Made by a program: the position numbers and the translations under genes
The notes under the pieces: generated by a model
The model's input: the letters and a program-made list of their open reading frames with translations, nothing else
Databases searched by the model: none
Told to the model about the DNA's origin: nothing
Assembly: GCF_014650815.1 (NCBI RefSeq)
Contig: NZ_BMVR01000003.1
Location: forward strand, 1-64,000
Source of the DNA: Streptomyces flavofungini
Lineage (GTDB): Bacteria > Actinomycetota > Actinomycetes > Streptomycetales > Streptomycetaceae
DNA length: 64,000 nucleotides
Direction of reading: 5' to 3'
Shown here: positions 15,587-23,517 of the stretch, one piece after another
How the letters are laid out: the number at the start of each line of letters is the position of its first letter
How positions within the stretch are numbered: the first letter of the stretch is position 1

Positions 15587-17056
15587 CTACTGACGGCTGT
15601 CGTACGGCAGGTGCGACCGCACCGGTGTCGCGTCGAGGCGGGCGGTGATGACCAGCGTGCCCTCCTCGATCTGGAAGTCCAGGGGGAGGTTGAGGCCGCG
15701 CATCGCGGCGACCATGCCGGTGTTGGAGGACTGTGTGACCGCGTACACGCTCTCGCAGCCCGCCTCGGTCGCCATCGTGACCAGGCGGCCCAGGAGTTCG
15801 CCGCCGATGCCGCGCCGCTGCCAGTCGTCCTCGACGAGCAGCGCGATCTCCGTCTCGTCGCCGTCCCACAGCAGATGGCCGAGGCCGACGACCCGGCCGG
15901 ACGCGGTGCGGGCGGCGAGCGTGCGGCCGAAGCGCGGGCTCAGGAGGTGGTTGAGGTAGCGGTCGGCGTCGTTGACCGGACCGTGGTACCGCATGCCCAG
16001 GGTGCGCTTCGAGCAGCGGTCGTGCATGTCCTTGGCGGCCCGGAGGTCGCCCGTGTCGGCGCGGCTCACCGTGATGTCGCTGCCCTCGGGGAGCGTCAGC
16101 ACGTCCTGCCCGCGCGGGATGCGCGGGCCGAGCCGGGCGTCCAGCTCCACGAGCGCCCGCGCGCGGGCGAACTCCGTGGGGGTGAACGGGAGATAGGGAC
16201 GCTCGACCGTGATCACTCCGCCTTCGGGGGCCCGCAGCCGCAGCACGGTCCCGTCCAGTACGCCCTCGACGGGCGCCTCCTCTGCGAGGGCTCGCCCCGG
16301 CTTGGCGGGCAGCGAGCGGATCGTGCAGCGGCCCAGCAACTGGCGCAGCGCGAGCGGCAGTTCCGCCGCGTCCAGGGCCGTGCGCGTGGCCAGGCCCAGG
16401 ATGCGGGTGGGCGCGTCCACCAGGTCGTGGGCGTCGGCCCGCTCGATCCAGGTGCTCGACCCGCCCGCCCGGGAGACCGTGCGCGTCAGGTCGGCCGCGG
16501 GCAGCGCCGCCGGGGCCCGCAGCAGGAACTCGTCGACCGTGCCGTCGGCCAGCGGGTGGGTCTGCAGGCTCAGGATGTCGACGCTGTCCCCGGCCAGCGC
16601 CGCGCACAGCAGGGCCAGCGAGCCGGGGGCGTCGCGCACGGTCGTGCGCAGGCGCCACAGCGTCGTCGGCCCGGGCGCCGGACCGGCCGCCGCGCCGGAG
16701 GCCCCCGGCGCGGTCGTGGCGGACTCGGTCGTCGTCCCGGTGGCAGTGGTGGCGGTGTCGGCGGGCTGCTCCTGGTCCGGGAGCAGCGGCGTATCCGTAT
16801 CGCGGCCGTCCGCGCCTGGCGGCGCATGCGTGTGGCGTCGTGCCCACCATGTGTGGAACCCGGCCGTGGCCGCCAGGAGCACGGCCGACACAAGGAGCAG
16901 CTCGGGCCCGTCCGGCCCGTGCCCCACGAGATTGGCCACCGCGTCCGCCACGGCAACGGCCGTGAACAGCGCGGCGAGTTCGACGAGGTCCCGGCGCCAG
17001 TGGTGCACCGGCCTGCCGTGCCTCTTGCGCGTCACATCAGACATGTCAGCACTCAT
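15587..17056 (-). CDS. Membrane-anchored GNAT acetyltransferase with ACT-like region
   Basis: A 489-residue multidomain protein. Residues 24-46 and 54-70 look like two membrane helices after a basic N-terminus (RKRHGR). A Thr/Ala/Pro linker (about 85-130) follows, then an ACT-like segment (LWRLRTTVRDAPGSLALLCA, with VDILSLQTHP). The C-terminal half is a GNAT domain with the acetyl-CoA loop DDWQRRGIGGELLGRLV (Q/RxxGxG). ACT-GNAT fusions are common in actinomycetes and may couple acetylation to amino-acid sensing; the target is unknown. ATG ending at 17056 is used; a second in-frame ATG lies four codons later. Confidence 0.8.
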   Translation of the reverse strand: MSADMSDVTRKRHGRPVHHWRRDLVELAALFTAVAVADAVANLVGHGPDGPELLLVSAVLLAATAGFHTWWARRHTHAPPGADGRDTDTPLLPDQEQPADTATTATGTTTESATTAPGASGAAAGPAPGPTTLWRLRTTVRDAPGSLALLCAALAGDSVDILSLQTHPLADGTVDEFLLRAPAALPAADLTRTVSRAGGSSTWIERADAHDLVDAPTRILGLATRTALDAAELPLALRQLLGRCTIRSLPAKPGRALAEEAPVEGVLDGTVLRLRAPEGGVITVERPYLPFTPTEFARARALVELDARLGPRIPRGQDVLTLPEGSDITVSRADTGDLRAAKDMHDRCSKRTLGMRYHGPVNDADRYLNHLLSPRFGRTLAARTASGRVVGLGHLLWDGDETEIALLVEDDWQRRGIGGELLGRLVTMATEAGCESVYAVTQSSNTGMVAAMRGLNLPLDFQIEEGTLVITARLDATPVRSHLPYDSRQ

Positions 17057-17241
17057 GCAGTCACTCTGGCCGAAGGGTGTTGCGTGATCACGAACGGTTT
17101 GTGACTGATGGGTTAAGAGCGGTTCTGTCCGTTTCATTACTCTTTGCTCACCCCGGTTGTCCGTTGCTGTCCCCCGTATGCCCGCAACGGTCCACGCGGG
17201 TGCCGACCGGCCGTAGGGTCGGCCCGCACCCGCGCGGGTCG

Positions 17242-18825
17242 TCACTGGCCCACGCGTCCCGGCTGCAGCACCTTGGTGAAGAGCACGCCTCCGCCCTGCT
17301 GCCGCAGTCGCACCGTCAACTCGCCGCTGTCGCCGTCGATGTCCACCTCTCCGTAGTAGGGCGGTGTCTCCGCCGGCGATGTGTTGGCTCGGTCCGGCGC
17401 CTTGACGAACGTCTGGTCCGGGCCGAAGGTTCCATCGAGTTTCACGGCCGGGAAACCGCCCGCGGCGAGGGGCCCGGACACGAATTCCCAGAACGGCGCG
17501 AAGTCCTTGAAGGCGGCGCGCGAGGGGTCGTAGTGCTGCGCCGAGGTGTAGTGCACATCGGCCGTCAGCCACACCGTGCCGGTGATCCGGCGGTGCTTGA
17601 TGTGCCGCAGCAACTCGGCGATCTGCAGCTCACGGCCGAGCGGCGCGCCCGGGTCGCCCTGCGCGACGGCCTCGAAGTTCACCTGGCCGTCCCCGACCAC
17701 CAGGCCCAGCGGCATGTCGGAGGCGATGACCTTCCACACCGCGCGCGAGCGCGACAGCTCCCGCTTCAGCCAGGCGAGCTGTTCGGCGCCCAGGATGCCG
17801 GTGGCGTCCTCGGGCTGCCGGTTCGGCGAGTTGGCGTTGCGGTACGTACGCATGTCGAGCACGAACACGTCCAGGAGCGGGCCGTGCCGGAGGACCCGGT
17901 ACACCCGGCCGTCGCGGTCGCCGGGGCGCTGCGTGGAGATCGGGTAGTACTCGCTGAACGCGCGCAGCGAACGCCCCGCGAGGACGTCGACGTCCTTCTC
18001 CGTGTAGCGGGCGTCCTCCAGGATCTGTCCCGGGTACCAGTTGTTGCGCACCTCGTGGTCGTCCCACTGCACGATGGACGGCACCTGGGCGTTGAAGCGG
18101 CGCAGGTGCTCGTCGAGCAGGTTGTAGCGGAAGTTGCCGCGGAACTCCGCGAGGGTCTCGGCGACCTTCGACTTCTCCGGAGTGGTGATGTTCTTCCACA
18201 CCCGCCCGTCGGGCAGCTTGACGCTCGCCTGGATGGGGCCGTCGGCGTAGATGTTGTCGCCGCTGCACAGGAAGAAGTCGGGGTTGCGGCCGCGCATCTC
18301 TTCGTAGACCTGCCAGCCGCCCAGCTCCGGGTTGATGCCCCAGCCCTGGCCCGCGATGTCCCCCGACCAAAGGAAGCGCACGTCGTCCCGGCGTCTCAGG
18401 GAGGTCGTACGGAACGTGCCGGTCACCGGTTTCCCGGTGCGGCGCGGGTCGTCGGGGTCGGCCAGGAGCACGCGGTAGTGGATCTGCTCGCCCGAGGGCA
18501 GCCCGCGCAGCCGCGTCGTCCCGGTGAAGTCGGTGCGGGGGCCGAGCAGCGGGCCGTGCCAGCGGGTCGGTCGCCGGAACGACTCCGTGGCGGACGTCTC
18601 CACGATCATGTGGGCGGGCCGGTCGGAGCGGACCCACACGAGCCCCGAGTGCGCGCCCACGTCACCGGCCTGTACCCCCCAGTCGGCGCTCGGGCGCCCC
18701 CGCAGGGCCAGCGCCGGGGCCGCGCCGGACAGTGCGGGCACCGCGAGCGCCGCGGCGGGCACGGCGAGCGAACCGCGCAGCAGGCTGCGGCGGCGCGGGG
18801 ACGGGCTCGACGGACGGTGTGACAT
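17242..18825 (-). CDS. Tat-exported PhoD-like alkaline phosphatase/phosphodiesterase
   Basis: A 527-residue secreted enzyme. A twin-arginine signal is clear: RRRSLLRGSLAVPAAALAVP (residues 11-30), with cleavage probably after APALA. The mature protein has the PhoD N-terminal domain (GVQAGDVGAHSGLVWVRSDR) and the metallophosphatase core, with WSGDIAGQGWG, SGDNIYADG, QWDDHEVRNNW and TADVHYTSAQ as the metal ligands. PhoD enzymes use Ca/Fe and hydrolyse phosphomono- and diesters, including teichoic acids, to release phosphate. GGAGGCG precedes the ATG ending at 18825. A two-unit PHO-box-like repeat 68-89 nt upstream suggests PhoP control under phosphate limitation. Confidence 0.92.
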   Translation of the reverse strand: MSHRPSSPSPRRRSLLRGSLAVPAAALAVPALSGAAPALALRGRPSADWGVQAGDVGAHSGLVWVRSDRPAHMIVETSATESFRRPTRWHGPLLGPRTDFTGTTRLRGLPSGEQIHYRVLLADPDDPRRTGKPVTGTFRTTSLRRRDDVRFLWSGDIAGQGWGINPELGGWQVYEEMRGRNPDFFLCSGDNIYADGPIQASVKLPDGRVWKNITTPEKSKVAETLAEFRGNFRYNLLDEHLRRFNAQVPSIVQWDDHEVRNNWYPGQILEDARYTEKDVDVLAGRSLRAFSEYYPISTQRPGDRDGRVYRVLRHGPLLDVFVLDMRTYRNANSPNRQPEDATGILGAEQLAWLKRELSRSRAVWKVIASDMPLGLVVGDGQVNFEAVAQGDPGAPLGRELQIAELLRHIKHRRITGTVWLTADVHYTSAQHYDPSRAAFKDFAPFWEFVSGPLAAGGFPAVKLDGTFGPDQTFVKAPDRANTSPAETPPYYGEVDIDGDSGELTVRLRQQGGGVLFTKVLQPGRVGQ

Positions 18826-18892
18826 GAAGACGCCTCCAGAGACGGCGAATCGGCCGGATGTGCAGTGCCACGTGTACTGCGGCGCCACGGCG

Positions 18893-18914
18893 CCCACGCG
18901 AACCACAAGTGAAC
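18893..18914 (-). promoter_or_regulatory. PHO-box-like direct repeat upstream of phoD-like gene
   Basis: On the minus strand, GTTCACTTGTG is followed directly by GTTCGCGTGGG: two 11-nt units beginning GTTCACT and GTTCGCG. The Streptomyces PhoP operator is built of 11-bp direct repeats with a conserved GTTCACC heptamer. Correct strand, spacing and neighbour support the call; the second unit is imperfect. The remainder of 18826-19088 holds no gene I can support. Confidence 0.6.
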
Positions 18915-19088
18915 AACTGCCCATGGGCACAGGGGAACCGCCGCGCCGGGCATCGACTCGCGCGGCACCGGTCCCGGGGCCGCGGCCCCAGGTCAGGGGC
19001 CGGTCATGTCCGGTCGTGCCCGGTCGTACGAGGACGGCCGACGCGTGCCGACGCTGGAGGGCGACGGCCTGTGCCCGGCCTCCGGCGG

Positions 19089-19946
19089 TCAGCGGCTGGT
19101 GTCGAGGACGACGCGCGCCACGAGTGCCGGGTCGTCGTGCATCGGGACGTGCCCGCATCCGGGCAGCCGCACGAGGCGGGCCCCGGGGATGGCGTGCTTG
19201 GCGCGGACGCCCTGGCGGCGCAGCAGCAGCCGGTCCTGGGTGCCCCAGGCGATGGTGACCGGCAGCCCCGGCACGTCGGCGCGGAAGCGCACGGACCGCC
19301 CGGCGGCCAACGTCTCGTGGAAGCCGGTGGCGTTCCGCAGCGCCAGCGTCTCCGCGACCACCGCGTCCGGCGAACGGTGCCCCGGGTGGGCGTAGATGGT
19401 GCTGGTGAGCGCGGTCCGGCCGACGGCGCTGCGCGACAGCCGCTCGACCATCGGCAGGGGCATGCTCCGCGCGATCCCGTGCATCGCGCGGAGCGTCGTG
19501 AACGCGTACCGGCGCTCCGCCTCGCTCCAGAACCCGGCGGGCGACAGCGCGGTGACGGACCGTACGAGCTTCTCCCGGCCCAGTTCGAGGGCGAGCAGAC
19601 CGCCCAGCGAGTTGCCCGCCACGTGCGGTCGTTCGACGCCCAGGGCCCCGCACAGGGCGTGCAGCGCGGGCACCACCGTCGACAGGTCGTACGTGAGCCC
19701 GTCCGGCAGGGCCGGGGAGACGCCGAAGCCGGGCAGGTCCACGGCGATCACGTCACGCTCGGCCGCGAGAATGCCGATCACGGGGTCCCAGGCCTGCCGG
19801 TGGTGACCGATGCCGTGCAGCAGGAGCAGTGGTGCCCCGGTGCCGGAGCGCTGGTACGAGACGGTCACCGGGCGCGGCCCGCGGTGCGACTCGACGCTGA
19901 ACGACACCTCTGCGGCCTCTGCGACCTCTGCCACCCGTGCGGCCAT
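19089..19946 (-). CDS. Alpha/beta hydrolase
   Basis: A 285-residue hydrolase of the alpha/beta fold. The oxyanion segment LLLLHGIGHHRQAWDPV and DLPGFGVS precede the nucleophile elbow GNSLGG (Ser nucleophile). WGTQDRLL gives the acid Asp and GCGHVPMHDDP the catalytic His, so the triad is complete. Substrate is unpredictable. ATG ending at 19946 follows AGGAG at good spacing; the in-frame GTG seven codons upstream was rejected. The start region overlaps a palindrome, and the sigma factor gene at 20129 is divergent. Confidence 0.88.
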   Translation of the reverse strand: MAARVAEVAEAAEVSFSVESHRGPRPVTVSYQRSGTGAPLLLLHGIGHHRQAWDPVIGILAAERDVIAVDLPGFGVSPALPDGLTYDLSTVVPALHALCGALGVERPHVAGNSLGGLLALELGREKLVRSVTALSPAGFWSEAERRYAFTTLRAMHGIARSMPLPMVERLSRSAVGRTALTSTIYAHPGHRSPDAVVAETLALRNATGFHETLAAGRSVRFRADVPGLPVTIAWGTQDRLLLRRQGVRAKHAIPGARLVRLPGCGHVPMHDDPALVARVVLDTSR

Positions 19947-19952
19947 GACTGC

Positions 19953-19977
19953 TCCTGACTTAGACACCTTGTCAGGA
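19953..19977. promoter_or_regulatory. Nested palindromes over the hydrolase translation start
   Basis: TCCTGAC (19953-19959) and GTCAGGA (19971-19977) form an outer inverted repeat, overlapping GACACCTTGTC (19963-19973), an inner 4-bp-arm palindrome. The left outer arm covers the hydrolase ribosome site. It could be a repressor operator or an mRNA hairpin masking the start. Confidence 0.45.
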
Positions 19978-20128
19978 ACAATTACCGCTCAGTAGGTACG
20001 ACTTCAAGAGCGCGGCGGCGCCGACTTGCGGCCGCGCCCGGGCACGGCCGGTCGCGCGCCCGATGTGATCCTCGTCCGCTTGTCCGGCACGGGTGGACAC
20101 GAGCAGATCCGTCGGCTGGGATGGTCGG

Positions 20129-21019
20129 GTGGCTACCGACACCGCGACCGACGTCTTCGAAGAGCACCGGCCCGTCCTCATGGGCGTCGCCTACCGCATG
20201 CTCGGGCGGGTGGCCGACGCCGAGGACGTCGTCCAGGACGCCTGGCTGCGCTGGTCGGCGGGCGACCGCGAGGAAGTGCGTGAACCGCGCGCCTACCTGG
20301 TGCGGATCACCACCCGCCTCGCCATCGACCGGCTGCGCCACGCGCAGTCGCGCCGCGAGTCCTACGTCGGGCCGTGGCTCCCCGAGCCGCTGGTCACGGA
20401 CTTCGGGCCGACCGTGCCCGACACCGCGGAGAAGGCCGTTCTCGCCGACACCGTGTCGCTCGCCGTCCTCGTCGTCCTGGAGTCCCTGTCGCCGCTGGAA
20501 CGCGCGGTGTTCGTGCTGCGCGAGGCCTTCGGGTTCCCGTTCGCTGAGATCGCCGAGACGCTCGACCGCAGCGAGGCCGCCGTCCGTCAGCTCGCCGGGC
20601 GCGCCCGCAAGCACGTCGAGGAGGGGCGGCCCCGCTTCGAGGTCGACCCGGCCGAGCGCCGCGACCTCACCGAGCGCTTCCTCGCCGCCGCCGTGGACGG
20701 CGACCTGGACGGGCTGGTGTCCATGCTCGCGCCGGACGCCCACCTGGTGGGCGACAGCGGCGGCAAGGCCAGGGCGCCGCTGCGGGTCGTGCAGTCGGCC
20801 GACAAGGTGGGCCGCTTCATCGTGGGCGCCACCCGCAAGGGCGCCGCGGAGAGCCCCGGGTTCGAGATTCGCTACCTGGAGCTGAACGGCATCGAATCCA
20901 TCCTCTTCGTAGTCGACGGCAAGCCCGACAGCGTCATCCAGTTGGCGATCGCCGACGGACACGTCCAGCGCGTGTACATCGTGCGGAATCCGGACAAGCT
21001 CGTGGGGCTCGGCGCCTAG
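20129..21019 (+). CDS. ECF41-type RNA polymerase sigma factor (SigJ-like)
   Basis: A 296-residue ECF sigma factor. Region 2 (VAYRMLGRVADAEDVVQDAW) and region 4 (SPLERAVFVLREAFGFPFAE) are followed by a fused SnoaL-like C-terminal domain of about 130 residues. The linker WLPEP and the downstream DSGGK (family consensus DGGGK) are hallmarks of ECF41, where the C-terminal domain regulates sigma activity without a separate anti-sigma factor. ECF41 genes usually neighbour a carboxymuconolactone decarboxylase, oxidoreductase or epimerase gene; here the divergent neighbour is an alpha/beta hydrolase instead. GTG at 20129 (VATDTATDVFEEH) is preferred over GTG 20093, which adds an unconserved dozen residues. 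Confidence 0.9.
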   Translation: MATDTATDVFEEHRPVLMGVAYRMLGRVADAEDVVQDAWLRWSAGDREEVREPRAYLVRITTRLAIDRLRHAQSRRESYVGPWLPEPLVTDFGPTVPDTAEKAVLADTVSLAVLVVLESLSPLERAVFVLREAFGFPFAEIAETLDRSEAAVRQLAGRARKHVEEGRPRFEVDPAERRDLTERFLAAAVDGDLDGLVSMLAPDAHLVGDSGGKARAPLRVVQSADKVGRFIVGATRKGAAESPGFEIRYLELNGIESILFVVDGKPDSVIQLAIADGHVQRVYIVRNPDKLVGLGA

Positions 21020-21030
21020 CGCCCCGACCC

Positions 21031-21080
21031 GCGCGACACAGCCCCTGCCCGTGCACCGGACGGGGGCTGCGCTGTGCGCG
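21031..21080 (+). terminator. Hairpin downstream of the sigma factor gene
   Basis: CACAGCCCC...CCGT pairs with ACGGGGGCTG...CTGTG with a few mismatches, 12 nt past the sigma stop codon, giving a strong GC stem without a U-run. Confidence 0.6.
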
Positions 21081-21197
21081 GCCACGGCGGCGACGTATCG
21101 AATCGCGTCACGCCCGCAGGTCCGGTGTCGACCACGCGCGAACAGCACGTGAATGCTCTGTGGCACCACTTCACTGCGGGCTGTAACGGACTCAGGA

Positions 21198-21232
21198 TTG
21201 GTCTTGACCAAGGGTGAGCGCGGCTCTATCGT
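21198..21232 (+). promoter_or_regulatory. GntR-gene promoter overlapped by a dre-like (DasR) palindrome
   Basis: TTGGTCTTGACCAA (21198-21211) is a perfect palindrome around TT. TGGTCTTGACCA differs at one position from TGGTCTAGACCA, the core of the DasR-responsive element. The -35 TTGACC (21204-21209) lies inside it and is followed after 17 nt by TATCGT (21227-21232), a good -10. The operator therefore sits squarely on the promoter of the GntR gene. The match is seen; DasR or self binding is inferred. Confidence 0.65.
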
Positions 21233-21308
21233 CGCTGAGATAGTGCAGGAACCTTTAATAAACAAGGCGCGAAAAAGCCGCCTGCGCACGGCGATTGCGG
21301 AGGACAGG

Positions 21309-22070
21309 GTGGGGACCACGCAGCTGGAATCGGTGCCGGAGCCGAAGTACTGGCACCTCAAGACCGTGCTCAGCGAAGCACTGGACTCCGAGTTCGCCGT
21401 GGGCGAGATCCTGCCCAACGAACGCGACCTCGCGGCCCGGTTCGGCGTCGCCCGCGCGACGCTCCGCCAGGCCCTGGAACAGCTTGAGCTGGAAGGACGC
21501 CTGCAGCGCCGGCGCGGCGTCGGCACGACCGTCGCGCCGCCCCGCATGGGCGTGGCCGTCGGCTCCGCCCAGGGCACCTGGCCCGGCGAGGCCGGGGACG
21601 CCTGGCAGCCCGCGGACAGCGAGCCCGCGCTCCCGCCCGCCGAGGTGGCCCGCGCCCTGGACATCGACCCGGACGAGCCGGTGCACGTGGTGCGCCGCAC
21701 CCGCGTCTCGCACGGCCAGCCCGTCGCCGCCGAGCTGCTGTACGTCCCGGCGGCCTCGGTCCCCGACCTCTCCGCGATCGACGCCCCCGCGGGCGCGGCA
21801 CGCGCGCGGGCCGTGCTGCGCGAGCTGGGCCGCCTCGCCCTGGAGGGCCAGGACCGCTCCGTCGAGCTCGGCTCCGCCCGCGCGGACGACGCCAAGGCCC
21901 TGGACCGGCTGCCCGGTGCCCCGGTCCTGGTCGTCACCACGCGCTTCCTCGCCGACGGGCGCACGGCCGCGCTCTCCATGGCGACGTACCGCGCGGACAC
22001 CTGCCGCCTCACCTTCGGCGACCAGGGCGCGGTCGAGATCCACCACGGGCCGGAGCAGCAGGCTTCCTGA
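21309..22070 (+). CDS. GntR-family transcriptional regulator
   Basis: A 253-residue regulator. The winged HTH lies near the N-terminus (about residues 10-75: VGEILPNERDLAARFGVARA, then TLRQALEQLELEGRLQRRRG). The C-terminal half resembles a reduced UTRA/HutC-type ligand domain (PPAEVARALDIDPDEPVHVV, then ARADDAKALDRLPGAPVLVV). GTG at 21309 is selected because GGAGG (21298-21302) precedes it at 6 nt and the HTH begins shortly after; ATG 21153 would start before the likely promoter. The dre-like site in its promoter and the ROK neighbour suggest a link to aminosugar or other carbon control. Confidence 0.85.
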   Translation: MGTTQLESVPEPKYWHLKTVLSEALDSEFAVGEILPNERDLAARFGVARATLRQALEQLELEGRLQRRRGVGTTVAPPRMGVAVGSAQGTWPGEAGDAWQPADSEPALPPAEVARALDIDPDEPVHVVRRTRVSHGQPVAAELLYVPAASVPDLSAIDAPAGAARARAVLRELGRLALEGQDRSVELGSARADDAKALDRLPGAPVLVVTTRFLADGRTAALSMATYRADTCRLTFGDQGAVEIHHGPEQQAS

Positions 22071-22093
22071 CCCGCGACAGCAGGCTTCTTGAA

Positions 22094-22133
22094 GGCGAGG
22101 CCCCCTCTCGATCCGTCGAGAGGGGGCCTCGCC
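22094..22133. terminator. Perfect 18-bp hairpin between convergent GntR and ROK genes
   Basis: GGCGAGGCCCCCTCTCGA (22094-22111), a TCCG loop, then its exact complement (22116-22133). It is one of the strongest stems in the window and is probably bidirectional. Confidence 0.85.
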
Positions 22134-22187
22134 TGCTGGCGTCGAAAGCCTTGCGGCGGCGGAAGCCTGCTGGTGTCGACAGCCTTG
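22132..22187 (+). repeat. Two 22-bp near-identical direct repeats beside the terminator
   Basis: CCTGCTGGCGTCGAAAGCC (22132 onward) recurs as CCTGCTGGTGTCGACAGCC (22166 onward), period 34. CAGCAGGCTTC, nearly the inverse of the flanking GAAGCCTGCTGG, occurs twice on the other side of the hairpin, so the terminator sits inside a larger set of repeats. Confidence 0.7.
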
Positions 22188-22262
22188 TGGCGTCAAGCAA
22201 GCCGACGTCGAGCGGGAGAGCCGGCGGGCCCCACGCCCCGGGGACGTGAGCACTTCCGCGCC

Positions 22263-23435
22263 CTACTGCCGCGCGGTCACCGTGCCCTCCACCGCGAACA
22301 GCTCCTCCTCCACGTGGTCGAGCGCGAGCCGCAACGCGCCCGTGGCCACCGCCGCCTCGCCGAGCATCGACAGCGTCACCCGGGGCGGCCGCAGGCAGTA
22401 GCGGGCCAGCTCCCGGTGCAGCGGCTCCAGGACGCCGTCCAGGCCCGCCGCCCAGCCGCCCACCACGACCAGCTCCGGGTCGAGCGCGAGGACCAGCGCG
22501 GCCACGTCGTGCACCAGGCGGCGGATGAAGCGGTCGACCGCCGCCCGCGCCCGCTCGTCGCCCTCGCGCGCGTGGGCGAAGACCTCGGCGACCGCCTGCT
22601 CGTCCAGCGGGTGCAGCGGCTCGTCCGTGGTCGAGAGCAGCGTCTCCGGAGTCACCTCACGGCCCAGCAGGTGCAGCGCGCCGATCTCGCCCGCCGCCCC
22701 GCCGTACCCCCGGTGCAGCCGCCCGCCGATCAGCGAACCGGCACCGGGGCTCAGCCCGGCCAGGACGAACACCACGTCGTCCGACTCCGTCGCCGCGCCC
22801 TTCCAGTGCTCGGCGACCGCTGCCGCGTTGGCGTCGTTCTCCACCAGGACCGGACACTTGAAGGAGCGCCGCAGCCGCTCGCCCAGCGGCAGGCCCGTCC
22901 AGCCCGGCAGCGCCGTGCTCAGCCGCACGGAGCCGTCGGCCTCCACGATCCCCGGGCTGCCGACGCCGACGGCGCGCAGCGAGCCACGAGAGACGCCCGC
23001 GCGGCGCAGCAGATCGGCGACGGCGCTCCGCATCCGGTCGAGGCGCTCGTCGGCGGGTGCCGTCTCGGACACGTCCTTCGCCGCGGTGCCGAGGATCTTG
23101 CCGTCGAGGTCGGACAGGACGGCGGCGACGCGGTGCGGACCGATCTCGAGACCGAGCAGATGTCCCGCCTCCGCCCGGAACCGGAACTTCCGCGCCGGTC
23201 GACCCTGCCGCCGCGCGCCCCCCTCGTCCGCGTCCGTCTCCACGACGAGCCCGGCCTCGCTGAGCCCTTCGACCACGCCCTCGACGGTGGGCCGCGAAAG
23301 CCCCGTCACCCGGGTGATCTCGGTGAGTGTCGCGAAGTCCGCCGCACGCAGCGCGTGCAGCACGACCGCGGAGTTGATCCGCCGTAGCAGAGAAGGATCT
23401 CCGCCGGTCAGCCGCCCCAACGTCCGTCCTTCCAT
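22263..23435 (-). CDS. ROK-family transcriptional regulator (NagC/XylR-like)
   Basis: A 390-residue protein with an N-terminal winged HTH (about residues 14-65: LRRINSAVVLHALRAADFAT, then LSRPTVEGVVEGLSEAGLVV) and a C-terminal ROK domain. The ROK core keeps ENDANAAAVAEH and GAAGEIGALHL, but the usual Cys-rich zinc motif CxCGxxGC is absent, and the phosphate loop DxGGT is replaced by LEIGPHRVAAVL. It should therefore be a sugar-sensing regulator without kinase activity. It converges on the GntR gene across the strong terminator. Sugar specificity is not visible. Confidence 0.88.
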   Translation of the reverse strand: MEGRTLGRLTGGDPSLLRRINSAVVLHALRAADFATLTEITRVTGLSRPTVEGVVEGLSEAGLVVETDADEGGARRQGRPARKFRFRAEAGHLLGLEIGPHRVAAVLSDLDGKILGTAAKDVSETAPADERLDRMRSAVADLLRRAGVSRGSLRAVGVGSPGIVEADGSVRLSTALPGWTGLPLGERLRRSFKCPVLVENDANAAAVAEHWKGAATESDDVVFVLAGLSPGAGSLIGGRLHRGYGGAAGEIGALHLLGREVTPETLLSTTDEPLHPLDEQAVAEVFAHAREGDERARAAVDRFIRRLVHDVAALVLALDPELVVVGGWAAGLDGVLEPLHRELARYCLRPPRVTLSMLGEAAVATGALRLALDHVEEELFAVEGTVTARQ

Positions 23436-23517
23436 CCCATGCGCATGATGGGCGAAGAGTACTCGGAAGCCACCGATCGGGGCGAGTGCCGATCAGGCCG
23501 CCCGCAAGAGGGCCGGT

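Noticed and set aside
22263..23435. ROK glucokinase
   Set aside because: An N-terminal HTH is present, while the zinc Cys motif and the DxGGT phosphate loop are missing.
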